Part shown: positions 1-4,531 of the stretch, piece by piece
Position numbering within the stretch: the first letter of the stretch is position 1
Layout of the letters: each line of letters begins with the position of its first letter
Source: DATEPR01 sp036503065
GTDB lineage: Bacteria; Actinomycetota; Actinomycetes; Mycobacteriales; Pseudonocardiaceae
NCBI GenBank assembly: GCA_036503065.1
Contig: DASXXM010000558.1
Span: forward strand, 1-8,792
DNA: 8,792 nucleotides
Direction: 5' to 3'
Translations under genes and position numbers: made by a program
Notes under the pieces: generated by a model
Databases searched by the model: none
The model's input: only the letters and a program-made list of their open reading frames with translations
Told to the model about the DNA's origin: nothing

Positions 1-348
1 GTGGTCGGCACCGGCGACCTCCCGCCCGGCGCCCACGTCCTGGACGACGCGGCGCCGACCCTGCACCTGCGCACCCGCGACCCGGTCGCGGTCCTGGCCG
101 AGCTCGCCGGGCGCGGTGTGGTCGACGTGCTGCTGGAAGGCGGCCCCCGGCTGGCCGGCGCGTTCCTGGCGGCCGGCATGATCGACCGCGTGCTGGCCTA
201 CGTGGCGCCGAAGCTGCTCGGCGCCGGACCGCTCGCGTTGGCCGACGCGGGCGTGTCGACCGTCACCGCGGCACACCAATTCACGGTCGAAGAGGCCACG
301 ATGGTGGGGACGGACGTGCGGATCTCCGCCGTGCCGGTGCGGGGTTGA
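1..348 (+). CDS. ribD: RibD C-terminal reductase domain (5' end outside window)
   Basis: This is the last 115 codons of the bifunctional riboflavin enzyme that deaminates the GTP-derived pyrimidine and then reduces its ribose side chain with NADPH. Only the end of the reductase (RibD_C, dihydrofolate-reductase-like) domain is visible. The diagnostic segment is LLEGGPRLAGAFLAAG (about residues 45-60 of the visible part), followed by the typical VAPKLLGAG strand-turn. The family is normally about 330-370 residues with an N-terminal zinc deaminase domain, so the GTG at position 1 is almost certainly an internal valine codon and not the start. The stop is TGA 346-348. ribE follows after 32 nt with its own strong SD, in the usual rib operon order. 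A stand-alone reductase is possible but less likely, because the deaminase region cannot be seen. Confidence 0.9.
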   Translation: MVGTGDLPPGAHVLDDAAPTLHLRTRDPVAVLAELAGRGVVDVLLEGGPRLAGAFLAAGMIDRVLAYVAPKLLGAGPLALADAGVSTVTAAHQFTVEEATMVGTDVRISAVPVRG

Positions 349-363
349 CAGGCGGGACGGATG

Positions 364-373
364 AGGAGGAGGG
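364..373 (+). promoter_or_regulatory. SD that fixes the ribE start
   Basis: The purine run AGGAGGAGGG lies 7 nt upstream of GTG 381. It supports that codon over the in-frame TTG at 345, which has no SD and would add 12 acidic and glycine-rich residues before the conserved VFTGIVEE start. Confidence 0.8.
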
Positions 374-380
374 GGTCGGG

Positions 381-1013
381 GTGTTCACGGGGATCGTGGA
401 GGAGCGCGGCGAGATCGTGGCCGTCGAGCAGTTGCCCTACGCGGCCCGGCTGACCGTGGCAGGCGCGGTGGTGACGGCCGACGCGAAACACGGTGACTCG
501 ATCGCGGTCAGCGGGGTCTGCCTGACCGTGGTCGACGTGGCGGGCGGGCGGTTCACCGTCGATGTGGTGCACGAGACACTGCAACGGTCGAGCATGGCCA
601 AGGTGCACGTCGGCGACCGGGTCAACCTGGAACGCGCGACGGCCGTCGGGGAGCGCCTCGGCGGGCACATCATGCAGGGGCACGTGGACGGCACTGGCGT
701 GTTCCTGTCCCGCGACGAGGTCGGACTGACCAGGTTCGCGCTGCCGGAACGGCTGGCGAGGTACGTGGTGGAGAAGGGTTCCATCGCGGTGGACGGGGTG
801 TCCCTGACGGTGGTCGATGTCGGCGCCGACCACTTCAGCGTTGCTCTGATTCCGACCACACTCTCCCTCACGACGCTCGGCGACCGGGAGACTGGAGACC
901 TGGTCAACCTCGAAGTCGATGTCCTGGCGAAGTACGTCGAGCGGCTGGCCGGCCCACACCTGGCGCGGGTGCGGGAGGACAATGGCGGGGGAGGCGAGGA
1001 CACCGGTGACTGA
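381..1013 (+). CDS. ribE: Riboflavin synthase, alpha subunit
   Basis: The enzyme dismutates two 6,7-dimethyl-8-ribityllumazine molecules into riboflavin and the pyrimidinedione that RibH re-uses. It is 210 residues, the usual length. The start is GTG 381, because FTGIVEE immediately after the initiator is the family's N-terminal signature and a strong SD precedes it. Two lumazine-binding barrels are visible: barrel 1 (about 1-98) with SGVCLTVVD around Cys47, and barrel 2 (about 99-195) with DGVSLTVVD around residues 137-145. The linker signature LGGHIMQGHVDG spans about residues 92-103. The tail after about residue 195 is glycine/acid-rich and probably disordered. The stop TGA 1011-1013 overlaps the ribBA start by 8 nt, so translation is probably coupled. 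The same gene is called ribC in some species. Confidence 0.97.
   Translation: MFTGIVEERGEIVAVEQLPYAARLTVAGAVVTADAKHGDSIAVSGVCLTVVDVAGGRFTVDVVHETLQRSSMAKVHVGDRVNLERATAVGERLGGHIMQGHVDGTGVFLSRDEVGLTRFALPERLARYVVEKGSIAVDGVSLTVVDVGADHFSVALIPTTLSLTTLGDRETGDLVNLEVDVLAKYVERLAGPHLARVREDNGGGGEDTGD
990..1000 (+). promoter_or_regulatory. SD that fixes the ribBA start
   Basis: GGAGG at 990-994 and GAGGA at 996-1000 precede GTG 1006 by 11 and 5 nt. The alternative in-frame ATG at 982 has its purine run only 3 nt away, and the ATG at 919 has none, so GTG 1006 is preferred. Confidence 0.7.
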
Positions 1014-2235
1014 CTTTGCGGGTATCGAGCGGGCCGTCGCGGACATCGCGGCCGGCAAGGCCGTGGTGGTCGTCGACGACGAGGACCGGGAGAACGAGGG
1101 CGATCTGATCTTCGCGGCGCAGATGGCGACGCCGGAACTGCTCGCGTTCATGGTCCGCTACACGTCCGGCTACGTCTGCGTGCCGATGCCCGAGTCCATC
1201 TGCGACCGACTCGATCTGCCGCCGATGTACCACACCAACCAGGATCGGCGCGGCACCGCGTACACCGTGACCGTCGACGCGGCGGAAGGCGTGAGCACCG
1301 GCATCTCCGCGACCGACCGCGCGCACACCATCCGGCTGCTGGCCGACCCGACATCGAAGCCCGCCGACTTCAACCGGCCGGGGCACGTGGTTCCGTTGCG
1401 CGCGAAGGAAGGCGGCGTGCTGCGCAGGCCCGGCCACACCGAGGCCGCCGTCGACCTGGCGCGGCTGGCCGGCCTGCGACCGGCGGGCGTGCTGTGCGAA
1501 CTGGTCAGCCAGAAGGACGAGGGCGACATGGCGCGCCGCGACGAGCTCCAGGTCTTCGCCGCCGACCACGACCTCGAACTGATCACCATCGCCGACCTGA
1601 TCGCCTACCGGCGGCGCACCGAGAAGCAGGTGGTACGGGTCGCCGACGCCCGCATCCCCACCGCGCACGGCACGTTCCGCGCGGTCGGCTACGACAGCCT
1701 GCTGGACGGCATCGAGCACATCGCGCTGGTCTACGGCGAGATCGGCAACGGCGAGGACATCCTGGTGCGCGTGCACTCGGAGTGCCTGACCGGCGACGTG
1801 TTCGGCTCCCTGCGCTGCGACTGCGGCCCGCAGCTCGACGCGGCGATGGCCATGGTGGCCGCGGAGGGCCGGGGTGTCGTGCTGTACGTGCGCGGGCACG
1901 AGGGCCGCGGCATCGGCCTGCTGCACAAGCTCCAGGCGTACCAACTCCAGGACGACGGCCACGACACCGTGGACGCGAACCTGGCGCTCGGTGTGCCGGC
2001 GGACGCCCGCGACTACGGCACCGGCGCGCAGATCCTGGGCGATCTCGGCGTCCGGTCCATGCGCCTGCTGACCAACAACCCGGCCAAGCGGGTCGGTCTG
2101 GAAGGCTACGGCCTGCGCGTGGTGGACCGCGTGCCGCTGCCCATCTCGCCGAACCCGGAGAACCTGCACTACCTGCGGACCAAGCGGGACCGGATGGGAC
2201 ACGACCTGGAACTGGACCCGTTCCCGAACCAGTAG
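1006..2235 (+). CDS. ribBA: Bifunctional DHBP synthase / GTP cyclohydrolase II
   Basis: This cytosolic enzyme supplies both riboflavin precursors: it makes 3,4-dihydroxy-2-butanone 4-phosphate from ribulose-5-phosphate and opens GTP to the diaminopyrimidine. It has 409 residues from GTG 1006. The N-terminal RibB domain (about 1-200) shows DDEDRENEGDL at residues 24-34, the acidic metal and substrate loop, then STGISATDRA and RPGHVVPLRA. The C-terminal RibA domain (about 205-400) shows the zinc cysteines C260, C271 and C273 in SECLTGDVFGSLRCDCG, the RGHEGRGIGL catalytic segment and the TNNPAKR GTP-site motif. Both halves look intact, unlike RibBA proteins in which one domain has decayed. The start is supported by the first residues TDFAGIERAVADIAAGKA, which resemble mycobacterial RibA2. 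The gene ends in tandem TAG TAG (2233-2238). ribH follows after 18 nt. Confidence 0.97.
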   Translation: MTDFAGIERAVADIAAGKAVVVVDDEDRENEGDLIFAAQMATPELLAFMVRYTSGYVCVPMPESICDRLDLPPMYHTNQDRRGTAYTVTVDAAEGVSTGISATDRAHTIRLLADPTSKPADFNRPGHVVPLRAKEGGVLRRPGHTEAAVDLARLAGLRPAGVLCELVSQKDEGDMARRDELQVFAADHDLELITIADLIAYRRRTEKQVVRVADARIPTAHGTFRAVGYDSLLDGIEHIALVYGEIGNGEDILVRVHSECLTGDVFGSLRCDCGPQLDAAMAMVAAEGRGVVLYVRGHEGRGIGLLHKLQAYQLQDDGHDTVDANLALGVPADARDYGTGAQILGDLGVRSMRLLTNNPAKRVGLEGYGLRVVDRVPLPISPNPENLHYLRTKRDRMGHDLELDPFPNQ

Positions 2236-2240
2236 TAGCA

Positions 2241-2247
2241 AGAGGAG
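2241..2247 (+). promoter_or_regulatory. ribH SD
   Basis: AGAGGAG lies 6 nt upstream of GTG 2254 and supports that start over the downstream in-frame GTG/ATG codons. Confidence 0.7.
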
Positions 2248-2253
2248 TAGAGC

Positions 2254-2754
2254 GTGAGCGGTGAGGGGCGACCCGACGCCGAAGTCCCTTCGGACTGCGT
2301 TGGTCTGCGGCTGGGCATCGTGGCGACGCGCTGGCACGGCAAGATCACGGATTCCCTGCTCAGCCGGGCGCTGGTCGCGGCGGAGCAGGCCGGTATCGAG
2401 GAACCCACCGTGGTCCGGGTGGCCGGCTCGGTGGAACTGCCGGTGGTCGCGCAGGCGCTGGCCAAGCACCACGACGCCGTGGTCGCACTCGGCGCGGTGA
2501 TTCGCGGCGGCACACCGCACTTCGAGTACGTCTGCGACGCGTTGACCTCGGGGCTGGCCAGGGTGGCGCTGGACGAGTCGACACCGGTCGGCAACGGCGT
2601 GCTGACGTGCGACACGGAGCAGCAGGCCCTTGACCGGTGCGGCGCCCCGGATTCCTTTGAGGACAAGGGTTTCGAGGCATGCGTCGCCGCGTTGGAGGCG
2701 GCGCTGGTGCTGCGCGGGCTGCGGCAGCCGTGGACGGAACGAGGCTTTGGATGA
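2254..2754 (+). CDS. ribH: 6,7-dimethyl-8-ribityllumazine synthase
   Basis: This is the penultimate step of riboflavin synthesis: it condenses the aminopyrimidine from RibD with the four-carbon phosphate from RibBA. It has 166 residues, standard length. Visible motifs are LRLGIVATRWHGKI near the N terminus (actinobacterial form of the substrate-binding start, with Trp-His where many other bacteria have Phe-Asn), GSVELPVVAQ, the phosphate and catalytic loop GAVIRGGTPHFEYV with the probable general base His89, and PVGNGVLTCDTEQQALDR. GVLTCDT has Cys where GVLTT is more usual, and the late EDKGFEACVAALEAA segment matches actinobacterial relatives. The protein probably assembles as a pentamer or 60-mer. 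Its stop TGA 2752-2754 overlaps the ATG of the downstream membrane-protein gene (ATGA), indicating coupled translation. Confidence 0.97.
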   Translation: MSGEGRPDAEVPSDCVGLRLGIVATRWHGKITDSLLSRALVAAEQAGIEEPTVVRVAGSVELPVVAQALAKHHDAVVALGAVIRGGTPHFEYVCDALTSGLARVALDESTPVGNGVLTCDTEQQALDRCGAPDSFEDKGFEACVAALEAALVLRGLRQPWTERGFG

Positions 2755-3194
2755 TCGTGACCGGTGACACCCTGGTGGTCCGCCCGCACAAGGTGCGCCG
2801 TATCGCCATTCCGGTGGCGGTCGCGCTGGTGGTGATCTTCGTCGTGGTCGCGGTGCTGCTCAAGAGCGGTTCGACCGGTGTCCGGTTCGGCCTGTCCGAC
2901 CAGGTGTCCATCGCCGGCATCGGCGTCGTGCTCGGGTGCGCGGTGCTGCTGCTCGTCCGGCCCCGGCTGGTCGCCGACGCGGACGGCGTCGAGGTGCGCA
3001 ACGTTCTGTTCGGCCAGAAGGTCCCGTGGCCCATGATCCGGGCGGTCAGCTTCCCGGACGGCGCGCCATGGGCCCGACTGGAACTCCCGCACGACGAGTA
3101 CGTGCCGGTGGTCGCGATCCAGGCGGCCGACGGCGAACGCGCCGTGGCCGCCATCCGCGAACTGAGAGCACTGCTCCGAAAGCAGAACGGGTGA
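2751..3194 (+). CDS. Small membrane protein with bacterial PH-like domain
   Basis: The 147-residue protein has two hydrophobic helices, about residues 18-37 (IAIPVAVALVVIFVVVAVLL) and 52-69, joined by a short GST-containing loop. A soluble C-terminal half (about 71-140) follows, with RPRLVADADGVEVRNVLFG and VPWPMIRAVSFP. This layout matches the actinobacterial PH-domain membrane proteins (PF10756 type) found next to ribH, such as mycobacterial Rv1417. Function is unknown, and the conserved link to ribH suggests but does not prove a flavin-related role. ATG 2751 is chosen because it overlaps the ribH stop as ATGA. GTG 2757 is an alternative. The final residues LRALLRKQNG and the stop TGA 3192-3194 lie inside the repeat array at 3164-3324, so the native C terminus may have been replaced by repeat-encoded sequence. 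Confidence 0.85.
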   Translation: MIVTGDTLVVRPHKVRRIAIPVAVALVVIFVVVAVLLKSGSTGVRFGLSDQVSIAGIGVVLGCAVLLLVRPRLVADADGVEVRNVLFGQKVPWPMIRAVSFPDGAPWARLELPHDEYVPVVAIQAADGERAVAAIRELRALLRKQNG

Positions 3195-3204
3195 TCCGAA
3201 TAGA

Positions 3205-3234
3205 GAGCACTGCTCCGAATCGAGAGCAGTGCTC
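3205..3234 (+). terminator. Perfect 11-bp hairpin, possible rib operon terminator
   Basis: GAGCACTGCTC (3205-3215) and GAGCAGTGCTC (3224-3234) are exact reverse complements separated by an 8-nt loop. The hairpin starts 10 nt after the PH gene stop, where a terminator for the rib operon is expected. No U-tract follows, so it is at best an actinobacterial-type terminator lacking a U-run. It may instead be a by-product of the repeat array or a paired operator. Confidence 0.4.
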
Positions 3235-3277
3235 CAACACATGATCTCAATTGTGAGCACTGATCTGAAAGCGCAAC

Positions 3278-3285
3278 AGGTGATC
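3278..3285 (+). promoter_or_regulatory. Repeat-borne SD of the Rieske gene
   Basis: AGGTGATC matches eight bases of the ideal SD (AAGGAGGTGATC) and ends 6 nt before GTG 3292. It is the second half of a type 2 repeat core. The GG is 11 nt from the start, slightly long but workable. Confidence 0.5.
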
Positions 3286-3291
3286 TGAACA

Positions 3292-3705
3292 GTGAGCACT
3301 GCTCTGAATCGGCGACAGGTGCTCTGCGGTCTGGCACTCGGCGCGGCGGGCGGCGCGCTGGCCGCCTGTACCCCGGATCGGGTCGGCGGCGCGGGCTCCG
3401 CGAAGCCGGGCACGGTGCTGGCCAAGGTGAGCGACGTCCCGGCGGGCGGCGGCCTGCTCGCCGATGCTGGCACCAACGGCCTGATCCTGCTGACCCAGCC
3501 GTCGGCAGGCGAGATCAGGGCGTTCGACCCGACGTGCCCACACGCCGGCGCGAAGGTCAGCCCACCCCAGGGCAACGTGATCACCTGCCCCGCCCACGGC
3601 AGCCAGTTCGACGCGACCACCGGCGCACTGGAACGCGGCCCGGCGCCGCGCGGCCTCACCACGGTGCCGATCACCATCAAGGGCGCCGACGTCGTGTTGG
3701 CCTAG
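3292..3705 (+). CDS. Tat-exported Rieske [2Fe-2S] lipoprotein
   Basis: This is a 137-residue electron-transfer protein, predicted to be exported folded with its cluster by the Tat pathway and then lipid-anchored outside the membrane. Residues R7 and R8 (NRRQVL) are followed by a hydrophobic stretch (10-25) and the lipobox LAAC with Cys26. The cluster ligands are C82/H84 (CPHAG) and C99/H102 (CPAHGSQFD), with 14 residues between H84 and C99. The extra disulfide cysteines of bc1-complex Rieske proteins are absent, and no terminal-oxygenase catalytic domain is present, so this is a stand-alone carrier whose partner is unknown. GTG 3292 is the earliest start, because an in-frame TGA lies at 3286-3288, and it is needed to keep the twin arginines. 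Codons 1-11 lie in the repeat array. The stop TAG shares CTAG with the opposing gene. Confidence 0.88.
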   Translation: MSTALNRRQVLCGLALGAAGGALAACTPDRVGGAGSAKPGTVLAKVSDVPAGGGLLADAGTNGLILLTQPSAGEIRAFDPTCPHAGAKVSPPQGNVITCPAHGSQFDATTGALERGPAPRGLTTVPITIKGADVVLA

Positions 3706-4475
3706 GACCAGCGGATGTGCACCCCGGACGACCACAACTCGGCTACCGCAGCCGCGGTCGAGTCACCTGTCACCGCCAATCCGTCCCACGGCAGCCGGTT
3801 CCACAGCGCCAGGTACAACTGCTCAGCAGGCCCGCGCACGGTGCTGTCGGCGGCCTCGTCGCCCACCACCCGCGACGCCTTGGGCGCGGACGGCCCGATC
3901 CAGACCTGCCAATGCGAGTTCGTGTCCGTCGCGTGCACGTGCAGCGTGCGATCCGTCTTCGCCCGTAACCGCCTGCCGCGACCGGACAGGAAGCCCGTCA
4001 GCAACTCGTCCACACCGTCGTCGGCCAGGTCCGGGGGCACCGGCGCGGACACTCCGGGTCCGGTCGCCCGATCCGCGTCCACCCGGTGCACCGTGGTCTC
4101 GTGCGCCTGCCGCCGTGCCCAGAACGCCAGCGGCGACGGCGCCGGCAGAAACGCCCAGCACGCCAGGTCGGGCGGTGCGGCCCGCAGCGTGTGCTCCAAC
4201 TCGGCGTGCCCGTCGCGGTACCAGTCCAGCAGGACGTCGTCCGCGGGAAGCCCGGCCACGACGTCGTAGGGCTGGTCGGCGTCCGGCGGCGCGTCCCGCC
4301 CCTCGCCGACCACCAGCGCCGCCCAGCGGTGCACGCCGCCGACGTGCAATAACAGGTCGCGCACGGTCCAACCGGGGCACGTCGGCACCGTGGCCGCGAG
4401 CCCGGCCCGGTCGGCCGCGTCGCCGAGCAGCAGCCCCTGGTCGTGCAGGGCGGTGATCAGTGCCGATACGTCCAT
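3702..4475 (-). CDS. Maleylpyruvate isomerase family (MDMPI, DinB-like) protein
   Basis: The 257-residue cytosolic protein belongs to the actinobacterial mycothiol-dependent maleylpyruvate isomerase family, which has an N-terminal four-helix metal-binding domain and a C-terminal MDMPI_C domain. The N-terminal signature TCPGWTVRDLLLHVGGVHRW (31-51 region) supplies His44. QAHETTVHRVDA supplies Glu126 and His130, an E-x3-H pair matching the zinc triad of the characterised Corynebacterium enzyme. The C-terminal half (about 150-257) carries VHATDTNSHWQVWIGP and ends with VTGDSTAAAVAELW, where SCP2/MDMPI_C-like domains usually end. Most family members have unknown substrates and no gentisate-pathway genes are nearby, so the isomerase activity should not be assumed. 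The start ATG is at 4473-4475 on the minus strand with only a weak SD. The gene converges with the Rieske gene and diverges from uvrC across 56 nt. Confidence 0.85.
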   Translation of the reverse strand: MDVSALITALHDQGLLLGDAADRAGLAATVPTCPGWTVRDLLLHVGGVHRWAALVVGEGRDAPPDADQPYDVVAGLPADDVLLDWYRDGHAELEHTLRAAPPDLACWAFLPAPSPLAFWARRQAHETTVHRVDADRATGPGVSAPVPPDLADDGVDELLTGFLSGRGRRLRAKTDRTLHVHATDTNSHWQVWIGPSAPKASRVVGDEAADSTVRGPAEQLYLALWNRLPWDGLAVTGDSTAAAVAELWSSGVHIRWS

Positions 4476-4519
4476 CTGGTCAGCCTGCCATCCCGCGCCG
4501 GACTGTCACACCAGGGACG

Positions 4520-4531
4520 TAGGCTTGACGG
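4520..4531 (+). promoter_or_regulatory. Leaderless-type promoter (-10) of uvrC
   Basis: TAGGCT at 4520-4525 fits the actinobacterial -10 pattern TANNNT and ends 6 nt before GTG 4532, so transcription would begin at or next to the start codon. There is no SD in front of the GTG, which agrees with leaderless translation. No good -35 hexamer is visible at the usual spacing. Confidence 0.6.

Larger units (their letters stand above)
3164..3324. repeat. Nine-unit array of 11-nt cores, 19-20-nt period
   Basis: Two core types recur. Type 1 is GAGCACTGCTC, a near-palindrome (GAGCA-N-TGCTC), at 3166-3176, 3205-3215 and 3294-3304. Its reverse complement is at 3224-3234 and a one-mismatch copy (GAGCACTGATC) at 3255-3265. 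Type 2 resembles AACAGGTGATC, at 3186-3196, 3236-3246, 3275-3285 and, as GACAGGTGCTC, 3314-3324. Cores are separated by 8-9 nt, often YGAAT(A/C)GA, giving 19-20-nt steps, except for the 3224/3236 junction where the spacer is missing. At a larger scale 3163-3222 and 3252-3311 are direct repeats offset by 89 nt, 50 of 60 positions identical. The array overlaps the last codons of the PH gene and the first 11 codons of the Rieske gene. It is noticeably less GC-rich than its surroundings. It may be a cluster of regulator sites or a spreading minisatellite, and the function is not known from sequence. Confidence 0.85.

Noticed and set aside
1..3. GTG at position 1 as a true start of a short reductase
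   Set aside because: RibD normally carries an N-terminal deaminase, so this is an internal codon cut by the window edge.
345..380. TTG 345 as start of ribE
   Set aside because: No SD, overlaps the ribD stop, and adds residues before the conserved FTGIVEE N terminus.
349..380. FMN riboswitch within the rib operon
   Set aside because: The spacer is only 32 nt and shows no riboswitch-like conserved elements. Any such element would lie upstream of ribD, outside the window.
919..1005. ATG 919 or ATG 982 as start of ribBA
   Set aside because: The upstream residues are a shadow of ribE. ATG 982 has its purine run too close (3 nt). GTG 1006 matches mycobacterial RibA2 and has well-placed SDs.
904..2520. 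538-codon minus-strand frame over ribBA and ribH
   Set aside because: Shadow of conserved genes, composition typical of antisense GC-rich DNA.
3319..3321. Internal GTG as start of the Rieske gene
   Set aside because: It would remove the twin arginines and leave an odd truncated signal. GTG 3292 has an SD and keeps the Tat motif.
3164..3324. CRISPR array
   Set aside because: Units are only 19-20 nt with 8-9-nt similar spacers, two alternating core types and one inverted core. There are no unique 25-40-nt spacers and no cas genes.
2169..3680. Long minus-strand reading frame across ribH, the PH gene, the repeats and the Rieske gene, with repetitive SEQCS-like peptides
   Set aside because: It is antisense to several well-supported genes. 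The repetitive peptides are only the repeat array read backwards, and no family motif or SD is seen.
4476..4519. Promoter for the minus-strand MDMPI gene
   Set aside because: One is expected in the 56-nt divergent gap, but no convincing -10/-35 pair could be recognised on that strand.
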